Shown one piece after another: positions 24,818 to 32,345 of a stretch of 64,000 nucleotides of DNA. The position numbers were made by a program, and so were the translations under genes. Position 1 is the stretch's first letter; each line of letters starts with the position of its first letter. The notes beneath the pieces were generated by a model. It made no database searches and was not told the origin of the DNA. It worked only from the letters and a program-made list of their open reading frames with translations. This stretch comes from Mycolicibacterium sp. TUM20985 (GTDB lineage: Bacteria; Actinomycetota; Actinomycetes; Mycobacteriales; Mycobacteriaceae): positions 868,001-932,000 of the forward strand of contig NZ_AP027291.1 of the NCBI RefSeq assembly GCF_030295745.1. The letters run 5' to 3'.

Positions 24818-24867
24818 GTCCGCCTGAAAAGCGGAAGGTCGCCGGTTCGATCCCGGCCCTGGCCACC
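24818..24867 (+). repeat. Right attachment repeat, 50 bp
   Basis: An exact copy of 5749-5798 (3' half of tRNA-Phe). It marks the right end of the element and lacks the 5' half of the tRNA, so it is not a working tRNA gene. Confidence 0.97.
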
Positions 24868-24957
24868 GAGATCGTTGCAGTCGAAGCCTGTTTTGGGCCG
24901 ATCGTCCCGGCCGGCTCACCGGCCCAGGCAATCCACATGGTCAAAGTTGCGGTCTAC

Positions 24958-25062
24958 TCAGACGCGGTCATCGAGCGCGTCAAGCGCCGATGCGACATCG
25001 TCGAGTTCGTGGTCGTACAAGTCGGCATAGACGGCGGCCTTGGCGCTCTTCCTGTCCGCACT
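24958..25062 (-). pseudogene. C-terminal remnant of a second tyrosine integrase
   Basis: About 34 codons ending in TGA at 24958 read SADRKSAKAAVYADLY, then DHELDDVASALDALDDRV. This parallels the C-terminus of the active integrase (ANIYSDLY, then ADELDHVATNLDQL), including the nucleophile Tyr. The rest of the gene is missing. It points toward the attR copy and ends 90 bp from it, just as the active integrase ends 24 bp from attL. It therefore looks like the last trace of an older element in the same tRNA-Phe site. Confidence 0.7.
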
Positions 25063-25255
25063 GGGCATCAGCCAGTGGGACAGCATGTTTCTCGATGCGT
25101 CGTTCCTCTTCGCGGCGGGGTGGGCCGGAAGCGTCCTCAGCATTGGTCATCAGGTGTCGGTGCAGGCCGGTTCGCCGGATGAGATGCGCGGTCGCATGAA
25201 CTCCTTCTACATCCTCGCCCTGGTCCGCCGGTTCCCGCTGTCGGAGGGCGCCTGA
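25040..25255 (+). pseudogene. C-terminal remnant of an MFS transporter
   Basis: The open frame has ALFLSALGISQWDSMFL, then FAAGWAGSVLSIGHQVSVQ and GSPDEMRGRMNSFYILAL. PDEMRGRMNS is the well-known MFS loop after transmembrane helix 10, and only one or two helices remain. No N-terminal two-thirds and no proper start are present. It abuts the integrase scrap, so the insertion or deletion that created this junction removed most of both genes. Between it and the next gene (25256-25326) nothing is seen. Confidence 0.6.
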
Positions 25256-25326
25256 ACGTGCCACCGCTACAGTGAAGTCTGCGACGTCGCCGAGGTGACG
25301 TTGGGTGTCAGGCCAAACGAGAGCAG

Positions 25327-25707
25327 GTGGGCCCGGTGTTCACGCGTAGGCCACCGTTGCGGACGGTTGGCACCGATCCGGATTACCGGTTCACCCTCGC
25401 CAACGAACGGACCTTCCTGGCATGGGTGCGTACGGGTTTGGCGCTACTCGCGGGTGCCGTCGCCTTGGTCAGCCTGGTGCACGATTTCGGTCCCCGGCCG
25501 TTGCGGCTCTCGATCACCGTATTGCTCTTGGCACTCTCCCTGGTCGTGACGATCGGTGCCTACCTCCGGTGGGACCGCACCGAGCGCGCGCTGCGCGAAA
25601 ATCGTTCGCTACCAATGGATCCGCTCCCGCGAATCATGGTCGGAGGCGTTGCGATCGTCATCGCCGCCGCAGCAGTACTGGTGTTCTTGGCCGAGGCTGC
25701 CTACTAG
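25327..25707 (+). CDS. DUF202 (YidH-type) membrane protein
   Basis: A 126-aa protein starting with GTG. The family motif LANERTFLAWVRTGLALLAGAVAL (shown in two parts: LANERTFLAWVRTG and LALLAGAVAL) precedes three transmembrane helices, near residues 38-55, 68-85 and 103-122. DUF202 proteins are small inner-membrane proteins of unknown biochemical role. It overlaps the next DUF202 gene (TAGTG), so the two are made as a pair and may form a heteromer. Confidence 0.85.
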   Translation: MGPVFTRRPPLRTVGTDPDYRFTLANERTFLAWVRTGLALLAGAVALVSLVHDFGPRPLRLSITVLLLALSLVVTIGAYLRWDRTERALRENRSLPMDPLPRIMVGGVAIVIAAAAVLVFLAEAAY

Positions 25708-26033
25708 TGGACGACGAAGAGTTGATGGACGTCGGCGCTCAGGCCGAGCGCACGGCCTTGGCGTGGCAGCGCACCGGAATCGGAGCGATCGCCGTGGGCC
25801 TCCTGTGGTTGCGTGGGAGCGTGCACCAGCACCTGTTGTCCCCGTGGCCAGGGCTGCTGCTCACCGCGGCTGCAACCCTGGCCGTGCTCCTCTGCGTCCC
25901 GCAGCGCTACCGCCGAGTGCTGCACAACGTGCGAACGCAACGAACACCGTTGTCCCGCGGGATGGTGCCGGGCACGGCCTTGGTGTTGGCGATCGTGACG
26001 ATCGCAATCGGCATCGACCTGTTGCGCACCTAA
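25707..26033 (+). CDS. Second DUF202 membrane protein
   Basis: 108 aa from the GTG at 25707, which overlaps the stop of the first DUF202 gene by one base. QAERTALAWQRTGIGAIAVGL is the DUF202 signature (shown here cut: QAERTALAWQRTG). Helices lie near residues 22-40, 48-63 and 84-103. It ends 5 bp before the convergent methyltransferase-like gene. A longer frame upstream overlaps the first gene and is not used. Confidence 0.82.
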   Translation: MDDEELMDVGAQAERTALAWQRTGIGAIAVGLLWLRGSVHQHLLSPWPGLLLTAAATLAVLLCVPQRYRRVLHNVRTQRTPLSRGMVPGTALVLAIVTIAIGIDLLRT

Positions 26034-26037
26034 GGTT

Positions 26038-26754
26038 CTACCGCCGCGTGGCGAGGTAGATCGTGGCGGCCGAACGCCCCCGTGTGAGTGGGTTGTCAAA
26101 CCAGATCTGTTGGGATTCGACGTCGGCGAAGACGGTTTCGAGGATGGCGGTGAAATCTCCGTCCGGTGCATCGTCTGACCACATCGCGAACGTGCCGCCC
26201 GGGACGAGGTGGGCGGCCGTGGCTCGAAGGCCCTCGGGGGTGTAGAAGGACGCGTGCGGGTGGTGCAGAAGGTGCCGCGGCGAGTGGTCGATGTCGAGCA
26301 GGATGGCGTCATGGGTTCGACCCGGGCGCAATGGGTCGAAACCTGCCGAATCCATTGCAGTGGCGAAGAAGTCGGCGCACCTCAACGTGATGCGGCCGTC
26401 GGCGGCCAAACCGGCCGTGTCGGGGAGCAGGTCGCGTTCGTGCCAATCGATGACTGCTTCTGAGTACTCGACGACCGTTAGGGTATCGACCCGCCCGCTC
26501 TCGAGGGCTTCTCGCGCGGTGTAGCCAAGCCCGAGTCCGCCGACGACGACGTCCAGCGCCGCTCCAGGGGTCCGGGCCAGCCCCAGCCGCGCCAATTCCC
26601 GCTCGGCCACGGTGAACAGGCTCGTCATCACGAACTCATCGTCGAGTTTGACCTCGTAGACATCGGCCCGCACCGAGGGATCGAACCGCCGCCGCAGGCT
26701 GATCACCCCCATGGGTGTCTGCTGCCAGCCCAACTCCTCGAAGCGTGCGCTCAT
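26038..26754 (-). CDS. Spermidine synthase-like (AdoMet-binding Rossmann) protein
   Basis: 238 aa from the ATG at 26754. The AdoMet-binding loop is VVVGGLGLGYTAREAL, followed by TVVEYSEAVIDWH (acidic residue after strand 2) and AILLDIDHSPRHLLH. This is the fold of polyamine aminopropyltransferases, but the usual gatekeeper loop and full length (about 280 aa) are not obvious, so substrate is unknown. It is divergent from tetR with 49 bp between starts, so shared control is possible. Confidence 0.75.
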   Translation of the reverse strand: MSARFEELGWQQTPMGVISLRRRFDPSVRADVYEVKLDDEFVMTSLFTVAERELARLGLARTPGAALDVVVGGLGLGYTAREALESGRVDTLTVVEYSEAVIDWHERDLLPDTAGLAADGRITLRCADFFATAMDSAGFDPLRPGRTHDAILLDIDHSPRHLLHHPHASFYTPEGLRATAAHLVPGGTFAMWSDDAPDGDFTAILETVFADVESQQIWFDNPLTRGRSAATIYLATRR

Positions 26755-26789
26755 CGAGATCGACCCTAGTCCCGCCCAAGTGCGGGCAA

Positions 26790-26800
26790 GGTAACTTACC
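26790..26800. promoter_or_regulatory. Palindrome GGTAA-C-TTACC before tetR
   Basis: An 11-bp inverted repeat ends 3 bp before the tetR ATG, inside the divergent intergenic region. Its place would let a bound protein block both starts. It differs from the operator found after tetR, so a single regulator for both is not evident. Confidence 0.35.
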
Positions 26801-26803
26801 CAT

Positions 26804-27409
26804 ATGGTCAGGCCTGCGCAGACGGCGCGCAGCGAACGCACACGCGACGCATTGCGTCAGGCCGCGTTGGTCAGGTTCCTGGCACAGGGGGTGGAGGACA
26901 CCTCCGCCGAACAGATCGCCGCCGACGCCGGTGTCTCGCTGCGCACGTTCTACCGACACTTCACGTCCAAACACGACCTGCTGTTCGCCGATTACGACGC
27001 CGGTCTCGAGTGGTTCCGCACCGCGCTCGCCGATCGCGCGCCCCACGAGTCGTTGATCGATGCCGTCCACGCGGCAGTCATGGCCGCACCGTATGACGCC
27101 CAAGCGGTGCCGAAGATCGCTGAACTGCGGGCGCGTGAGCTGGACGCGGGCCGGATCGTGCGCCACATCCGTCAGGTCGAGGCCGACTTCGCCGAGGCGG
27201 TCGAGGAGTACCTGACCCGTGACGTGCCGCCGGCGTCAGGGGCCGAGGGTCGGTTGCGCGTGACGGTGACGGCGAGGTGCATCGCGGCAGCGGTCTTCGG
27301 GGCGATGGAGGTCTGGATGCTCGGCGACGAGCCGTCACTTCCCGAACTGGCGGGGCTGTGCCGCACGGCGCTCGAGACGGTCGCGGCGGGGATCAGCGAC
27401 ACGACCTGA
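26804..27409 (+). CDS. TetR-family transcriptional regulator
   Basis: A 201-aa protein with an N-terminal TetR helix-turn-helix (RFLAQGVEDTSAEQIAADAG, then VSLRTFYRHFTSKHDLLF, about residues 25-62) and a C-terminal ligand domain with acidic helices. The stop codon is part of a perfect 7-bp inverted repeat at 27407-27422 that precedes the FAD oxidoreductase gene. The simplest reading is that it represses that gene, and perhaps itself through 26790-26800. The ligand is unknown. Confidence 0.9.
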   Translation: MVRPAQTARSERTRDALRQAALVRFLAQGVEDTSAEQIAADAGVSLRTFYRHFTSKHDLLFADYDAGLEWFRTALADRAPHESLIDAVHAAVMAAPYDAQAVPKIAELRARELDAGRIVRHIRQVEADFAEAVEEYLTRDVPPASGAEGRLRVTVTARCIAAAVFGAMEVWMLGDEPSLPELAGLCRTALETVAAGISDTT

Positions 27410-27422
27410 CGAAGTTTCGTCA
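27407..27422. promoter_or_regulatory. TetR operator candidate, TGACGAA-GT-TTCGTCA
   Basis: A perfect 7-bp inverted repeat with a 2-bp centre starts at the tetR stop codon and ends 39 bp before the ATG of the oxidoreductase. Size and symmetry are typical for TetR dimers. A TTGACA-like box (27426-27431) lies right behind it. Confidence 0.7.
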
Positions 27423-27460
27423 TTATTGACAAAACTATGGCAGCGTGCCAGCCTCGGACG

Positions 27461-29023
27461 ATGGCGGACTTCGACGCGATTGTCATCGGTGCGGGCCACA
27501 ACGGGCTTGCCGCGGCGGCCCTACTGCAGAAGGCCGGCGTTCGTACGCTGTGCCTCGACTCCAAGCTCTACGCCGGCGGAATGGCCTCCACCGTAGAGCT
27601 TTTCGACGGGTACAGCTTCGAGATCGCGGGCTCGCTACAGTTCCCGACGTCGGCAAAGGTCAGCGACGAACTCGGTCTCGACGACCTGCCGACCGTCGAC
27701 CTCGACGTCATGTCGGTATCGCTGCGGGGCATCGGTGACGAGCCCGTCGTGTACTACACCGATCCGATGAAACTGCTCACCCATCTCAACGAGGTACACG
27801 GCGCCGAGGCCGTCAACGGCATGGCCGGCCTGATGGCGTGGAGCCAGGGTCCGACCCGTGCGCTCGGCCGATTCGACGCCGGCACGCCGCCCAAGACCCT
27901 CGACGAGATGTACGCCTGCGCGCAGAACGCGTTCGAACGGTCCGCGATCACCGACATGCTGTTCGGATCCGTCACCGACGTGCTCGATCGCTACCTGCCC
28001 GACGCCGAGAAGCACGGCGCGCTGCGGGGGATGCTGTCCTTCCTCGCGATCAACACCACCTACCGCGGCCCGGCGACGCCGGGCAGTGCGGCGGCGCTGG
28101 CGTTCGGCCTAGCGATGCCCGACGAGAACGCCAAGCTGATGAAGAAACTGCGCGGCGGAATCGGTGCCCTGACAAAGCATCTCGTCGACCGATTGGTGGC
28201 AGGTGGCGGTGAGCTTCGGCTGCGCACCAAGGTCGAGGAGATCATGGTCGTCGACGGTCGGGTCACCGGCGTCCGGCTCGACGACGGCTCGACGATCGAC
28301 GCTGCCATCGTCGTATCGGGGGTGGCACCGGACCTGACCGTCACCAAGATGCTCGACCCGGGCGCGGTGCCGTCGGACATCCGCGAGCGGTTCGCCCGCG
28401 TCGACCACCGGGGAAGCTACCTCCAGATGCACTTCGCCCTCGACGGGATGCCCACCTTCGCCGAACCGTATGAGATCCTCAACGACCCCGAGATGCAGTC
28501 GGCCATCGGCCTCTTCAGCACACCCGAAGAACTGCAACGGCAATGGGAGGACAGCCGCCGCGGCGTCGTACCCGCCGATCCCGCGATCGCGATGCAGTTC
28601 CCGTCGGTCCACGACCCCGCGCTCGCGCCCGTGGGAAAGCATGCGATGTCGGCCTTCTCGATGTGGTTTCCGCTCGAGTACCACGACGCGTCCTACGGAG
28701 ACCTCAAGGTCGAGATGGGCCGCCGCGTCATCGAGAAGATCACCCGGGTGGCGCCGGACTTCGAGTCGAAGATCATCCGGCACACCACGTTTACGCCACG
28801 CCACATGGGCACCATGTTCGGCGCTCCCGGCGGCGACTACTGCCACGGCCTGATCCACCCGGAACAGATGGGACCCAACAGGCCGGGACCCCGCGGCTTC
28901 GTCGACCAACCCCTCCCCATCGACGGGCTGTACCTCGGCAGCGCGGGATGCCATGGCGGACCGGGTATCACGTTCATTCCCGGCTACAACGCGGCGGTGC
29001 AGGCGCTGGCCGACGCGGGTTAG
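27461..29023 (+). CDS. FAD-dependent phytoene desaturase-like oxidoreductase (PYROXD2-like)
   Basis: About 520 aa from the ATG at 27461 (an ATG at 27437 would add eight residues). The N-terminal FAD-binding motif is DAIVIGAGHNGLAAAALL with Lys/Asp acceptor strand after it (VRTLCLDS). GGGELRLRTKVEEIMV and the C-terminal LYLGSAGCHGGPGITFIPGY complete a COG1233 fold. Substrates in this family include carotenoids and other hydrophobic polyenes, but PYROXD2-type members are poorly known. No carotenoid gene is nearby. It is probably repressed by the adjacent TetR. It ends with a 4-bp overlap with the convergent transporter gene. Confidence 0.85.
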   Translation: MADFDAIVIGAGHNGLAAAALLQKAGVRTLCLDSKLYAGGMASTVELFDGYSFEIAGSLQFPTSAKVSDELGLDDLPTVDLDVMSVSLRGIGDEPVVYYTDPMKLLTHLNEVHGAEAVNGMAGLMAWSQGPTRALGRFDAGTPPKTLDEMYACAQNAFERSAITDMLFGSVTDVLDRYLPDAEKHGALRGMLSFLAINTTYRGPATPGSAAALAFGLAMPDENAKLMKKLRGGIGALTKHLVDRLVAGGGELRLRTKVEEIMVVDGRVTGVRLDDGSTIDAAIVVSGVAPDLTVTKMLDPGAVPSDIRERFARVDHRGSYLQMHFALDGMPTFAEPYEILNDPEMQSAIGLFSTPEELQRQWEDSRRGVVPADPAIAMQFPSVHDPALAPVGKHAMSAFSMWFPLEYHDASYGDLKVEMGRRVIEKITRVAPDFESKIIRHTTFTPRHMGTMFGAPGGDYCHGLIHPEQMGPNRPGPRGFVDQPLPIDGLYLGSAGCHGGPGITFIPGYNAAVQALADAG

Positions 29024-29946
29024 TCGTCGGGCTCGGAGATCGTGAGCACGGCCTCGCGGATCTCGGGCACGTCATCCTCGAAGCGGTGCTCGAGCATTCG
29101 TAGGGTCTTGGCGAGCGACGACTCGACGCTGTCTCCGACCAGGTCGACACTCGCGATCACGAAGATCTGCTTAGGGCCGATGAATTCGGGGCGCAGGAAG
29201 CGGACCGACGCGACTTCTGGGAAGCCTTCGAGATGCTCGCGCAGGGCCTTCTGCAGACGCGGCGGGCCGGCTTCGCCAGTGAGGAAGATGCGGTTGCGGT
29301 TGATGAGGACGACGGCCACCACTGCGAGCAGGACACCCACCAGAATGGATCCGATGGCGTCCCACACCACGTCCCCGGTGAGCTCGTGCAGCAGGATGCC
29401 CAGGAACGCGATCGCGATGCCGATCAGTGCCGCACTGTCCTCGGCGAACACCGCGCGCACCGTGGGGTCCGAGGTCTCGTAGGCATACTGCAGGACCTCG
29501 CTATCGAATTTCTTTGCGTCGCGCCGCAATTGACGCACGGCCTGAGCGAGCGAGGTGCCCTCGAGGACGAACGCCACGGCCAGCACGATGTAAGCAACCC
29601 GGTAGTCCGCGGCGCCCTCAGCGCCGTGGAGCAGTTCGGTGACTCCCCGCCAGATGGACACCGCCGCCCCGACGACGAACAGGCCGAGCGCGGCGAGCAG
29701 CGCCCAGACGTACGCCTCGCGACCGTAACCCAAGGGCCGTCGCTCGTCGGCTTCGCGGGTACTGCGTCGATTCGCGATCAGGAGGAACACCTCATTGCCG
29801 GTGTCGGCCCAGGAGTGAGCGGCCTCGGCACTCATCGACGCCGACCCGGTGGTTACGGCAGCAACCGACTTGGCCAGCGCTATCACGAGATTGGCGGCGA
29901 ATGCGACGATGACGGTGAGGGCGCTGTCACCTCCGGCCTTCACCAC
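29020..29946 (-). CDS. Cation diffusion facilitator (CDF) transporter, SLC30A9/ZnT9-like
   Basis: A 308-aa membrane protein with GTG start. Helices lie near 8-25, 85-103, 120-135 and 172-225. The transport-site pair is seen as HSWADTGNE (helix 2, His-x3-Asp) and FAEDSAALIG (helix 5, Asp), and the cytoplasmic end has a ferredoxin-like CDF domain (PPRLQKALREHLEGFPEV). CDF proteins export Zn, Mn or other divalent cations using the proton gradient. The metal is not predictable. It ends the minus-strand group zwf - UBP protein - CDF. Confidence 0.85.
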   Translation of the reverse strand: MVKAGGDSALTVIVAFAANLVIALAKSVAAVTTGSASMSAEAAHSWADTGNEVFLLIANRRSTREADERRPLGYGREAYVWALLAALGLFVVGAAVSIWRGVTELLHGAEGAADYRVAYIVLAVAFVLEGTSLAQAVRQLRRDAKKFDSEVLQYAYETSDPTVRAVFAEDSAALIGIAIAFLGILLHELTGDVVWDAIGSILVGVLLAVVAVVLINRNRIFLTGEAGPPRLQKALREHLEGFPEVASVRFLRPEFIGPKQIFVIASVDLVGDSVESSLAKTLRMLEHRFEDDVPEIREAVLTISEPDD

Positions 29947-29952
29947 GCCGCG

Positions 29953-30306
29953 TCAGTCCCCTCGACGCTGCAGCTGAGCCATCCAGTCCTTGGGTACGCG
30001 CTCACCGGGGCCCGGCGCGCTCTGGTCCACCGGGTGGCACTCCGGTGGCGCGAGCTCCGGTCCGTCGTAGTACTGGTTGGAGTCGTAGTTCCAGAACCAG
30101 TCCTCGCCCGGCTCGAACGAGCGGATGATCGGGTGCCCCGTCTCGCGCCAGTGCGCGGAGGCATGGCGGGCCAGCGAGTCGTCACAACAACCGATGTGTC
30201 CGCACGCCGTACAGCGGCGCAGATGGACCCACCACCCGTCGGCGGCAGTGCACTCGACGCACCCCGTTCCGCTCGGTGGGATCGCCGGATTCACTGCACT
30301 CGTCAT
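29953..30306 (-). CDS. UBP-type zinc finger protein
   Basis: A 117-aa protein with Cys/His pattern GTGCVECTAADGWWVHLRRC, then CTACGHIGCCDDSLARHASAH and ETGHPIIRSFE, which is a ZnF-UBP as found in ubiquitin hydrolases. Bacteria lack ubiquitin; these stand-alone proteins are common in actinobacteria and of unknown role. A C-terminal tail (NQYYDGPELAPPE) follows. It is 9 bp downstream of zwf and 6 bp upstream of the CDF gene, so it is co-transcribed. Confidence 0.85.
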   Translation of the reverse strand: MTSAVNPAIPPSGTGCVECTAADGWWVHLRRCTACGHIGCCDDSLARHASAHWRETGHPIIRSFEPGEDWFWNYDSNQYYDGPELAPPECHPVDQSAPGPGERVPKDWMAQLQRRGD

Positions 30307-30315
30307 GGCCCGAGC

Positions 30316-31812
30316 CTACTTCTTCTCGCGCCACACCCGTTCGAACGGCAACCGCCAGGCGCTGGGCGCGACCAGTTGGTGGATTGCGTTGGGGCCCCAC
30401 GTTCCCGGCTGATACGACTTCACCGGCGGGGGGTCGTCCAACAGTTGAGCCGAACGTTCCCATAGTGATTCGATGCCCTCGGCCGTCGTGAACAGGGTGT
30501 GGTCACCCCGCATCGCGTCGAGGATCAGCCGCTCGTAGGCCTCGAGCACGTCGCCCCGTGAGTCGGTCTCCTGGGTGGAGAACTGCATCGACATCTTGTC
30601 GAGCTTCATGCCGGGGCCCGGCCGCTTGCCGTAGAAGGACAGTGACACCTTGGATGCGTCGGCAAGGTCGAACGTCAGGTGGTCGGGCCCCTGGGAGCCG
30701 ACGCCCGAGCCCGCCGGGAACATCGTGCGCGGCGCTTCCCGGAAGGCGATCGAGATGATCCGCATGCCCTCGGCCATCTTCTTGCCGGTGCGCAGGTAGA
30801 TGGGCACCCCGGCCCACCGCCAATTGTCGATGCCGACCTTCATCGCGATGAACGTCTCGGTGTCGGAGTCGCGCGGAACGCCGTCCTCGGAGCGGTATCC
30901 CGTGTACTGGCCGCGGACGACGTCGTTGGGGTTGATCGGCAGCATCGAGCGGAACACCTTGTTCTTCTCCTCGCTGATGGCCCGCGGCTCCAACGCCGTC
31001 GGCGGCTCCATCACCACGAACGCCATCACCTGCAGCAGATGCGTGACGACCATGTCCTTGTAGGCGCCCGTGCTCTCGTAGAAGTTGGCCCGCTGGTCGA
31101 GGCCGAGCGTCTCGGGGATGTCGATCTGGATGTGGTCGATGAAGTTGCGGTTCCAGATCGGCTCGAATAGGCCGTTGGCGAACCGGAAGGCGAGGATGTT
31201 CTGCGCCGCCTCCTTGCCGAGGAAGTGGTCGATGCGGAAGATCTGTCGCTCGCGAAACGTCTCGTGCACGAAGTCGTTCAGCTCGATGGCGCTTTCCAGA
31301 TCGGTGCCGAACGGCTTCTCCATCACGACCCGCGACCGGTCGACCAGGTTGGCTTCCTTGAGCATTGTGATCACGGCACGCGCAGCCTTGGGCGGTACCG
31401 AAAGATAATGCAGCCGGCGAACTTCCGGTCCCAAGTCGCTTTCGGCGTCGGCCACCGCCGCGGCCAGCGCCGCCGGTCCACCGCCCTGTGGAACGTAGGA
31501 GATGCGGCTGGCGAAGTGCGCCCATTGCTCATCGGTGAGCTTGTGCGTGCCGAACGCCTCGACGGCCTGCTTCGTCAGCGCACGGAACTCGTCGTCGGTG
31601 AGATCCTCCAACGACGTCCCGACGACCCGGATCTTGGGCGCCAGCGACGACTGGACCAGATAGGCCATCCCCGGCAACAGCTTGCGCTTGGCCAGGTCAC
31701 CGGTCGCGCCGAACAGCACGATGACGTGTGGTGCGAGCGTCTCCTCGTCGCGGCGATTGGGGCGCGAGCCGGTTCCCGGATGAGCGATGGTTTGCGGCGT
31801 CTCGGTGGTCAC
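30316..31812 (-). CDS. zwf: Glucose-6-phosphate 1-dehydrogenase
   Basis: A 498-aa protein. NADP-binding FGATGDLAKRKLLPGMAYL and active-site RIDHFLGKEAAQN are present, with GVPIYLRTGKKM later. The length is normal for the family. It oxidises glucose-6-phosphate to 6-phosphogluconolactone, feeding NADPH and pentoses. Unlike many mycobacterial zwf copies it is not beside opcA, gnd or pgl here, so it is likely a second paralogue. It is the first gene of the minus-strand group with the UBP and CDF genes and is divergent from an SRPBCC gene (92-bp gap). Confidence 0.95.
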   Translation of the reverse strand: MTTETPQTIAHPGTGSRPNRRDEETLAPHVIVLFGATGDLAKRKLLPGMAYLVQSSLAPKIRVVGTSLEDLTDDEFRALTKQAVEAFGTHKLTDEQWAHFASRISYVPQGGGPAALAAAVADAESDLGPEVRRLHYLSVPPKAARAVITMLKEANLVDRSRVVMEKPFGTDLESAIELNDFVHETFRERQIFRIDHFLGKEAAQNILAFRFANGLFEPIWNRNFIDHIQIDIPETLGLDQRANFYESTGAYKDMVVTHLLQVMAFVVMEPPTALEPRAISEEKNKVFRSMLPINPNDVVRGQYTGYRSEDGVPRDSDTETFIAMKVGIDNWRWAGVPIYLRTGKKMAEGMRIISIAFREAPRTMFPAGSGVGSQGPDHLTFDLADASKVSLSFYGKRPGPGMKLDKMSMQFSTQETDSRGDVLEAYERLILDAMRGDHTLFTTAEGIESLWERSAQLLDDPPPVKSYQPGTWGPNAIHQLVAPSAWRLPFERVWREKK

Positions 31813-31904
31813 GGGGGAGATGTTTCCATCCAGAGGTGAACGGCGCAGGACACTGCGCGGCGAAAGGGCTCGCCACCCGTCGACCGCTGGTTAAGGTCGC
31901 CAGC

Positions 31905-32345
31905 ATGGCAACCAGTGATTCGCGTGAAGTGGTCATCGACGCAACCCCCGAGGAAATCCTCGACGTCATCGCCGACGTCGAGACCGCGCCTGAGTGGTCG
32001 TCGCAGCACCAAGGTGCCGAGATCCTCGAGACCGACGAGAACGGCAGGCCGCGCAAGGTCAGGATGAAGCTTAAGACCATGGGGATCTCCGATGAAATGG
32101 TCGTGGAGTACACCTGGAGCGACCTCGGCGCCAGCTGGAAGCTGCTCAGTTCGAGCCAGCTGAAGACGCAGGACGCCAGCTACACGCTGACGCCCGATGG
32201 GGCGAAGACCAAGGTCAAGTTCGACATCACCATCGACCCGTCGGTGCCCATCCCGGGCTTCGTGCTGAAGCGAGCGATGAAGGGCGGCCTCGAATCGGCA
32301 ACCGATGGGCTGCGCAAACAGGTCATCAAGGTCAAGAAGGGGTGA
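31905..32345 (+). CDS. SRPBCC-family protein (Rv0854/Rv0856-like)
   Basis: A 146-aa START/Bet v1-type domain: VVIDATPEEILDVIADVETA, PEWSSQHQ, GRPRKVRMKLKTMGISDEMV and VKFDITIDPSVPIPGFVLKR. These proteins bind hydrophobic ligands in a cavity; some act as cyclases. It overlaps the CoA-transferase gene start by 4 bp and has a paralogue on the other side of that gene, so ligand binding linked to acyl-CoA metabolism is plausible. Confidence 0.85.
   Translation: MATSDSREVVIDATPEEILDVIADVETAPEWSSQHQGAEILETDENGRPRKVRMKLKTMGISDEMVVEYTWSDLGASWKLLSSSQLKTQDASYTLTPDGAKTKVKFDITIDPSVPIPGFVLKRAMKGGLESATDGLRKQVIKVKKG

Larger units (their letters stand above)
5749..24867. mobile_element. Integrative and conjugative element (AICE, pSAM2-like) in tRNA-Phe, about 19.1 kb
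   Basis: The boundaries are an exact 50-bp direct repeat (5749-5798 and 24818-24867) covering the anticodon-to-CCA half of tRNA-Phe. Next to the tRNA copy is a tyrosine integrase and excisionase gene. The backbone then has an FtsK/TraB-like translocase, a GntR repressor, a Nudix protein and, at the other end, a rolling-circle Rep. Integrase plus Rep plus a single FtsK-type transfer ATPase defines actinomycete ICEs, which move as double-stranded DNA between mycelial or cell neighbours. About 12 kb of cargo (10.7-22.7 kb) is defence-like: TIR/SLOG/Nmad2 genes, a type I restriction system with hypermodification-type genes, and an Abi-like gene. The cargo looks less G+C rich than the flanks, though this was not computed. 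Confidence 0.93.

Noticed and set aside
24818..24867. A second tRNA-Phe gene at the right end
   Set aside because: Only the 3' half is present; D-arm and 5' acceptor are missing, so it is an attachment copy.
29233..30465. A 410-codon plus-strand frame opposite the CDF and UBP genes
   Set aside because: The minus strand carries two recognised families; this frame has no domain.
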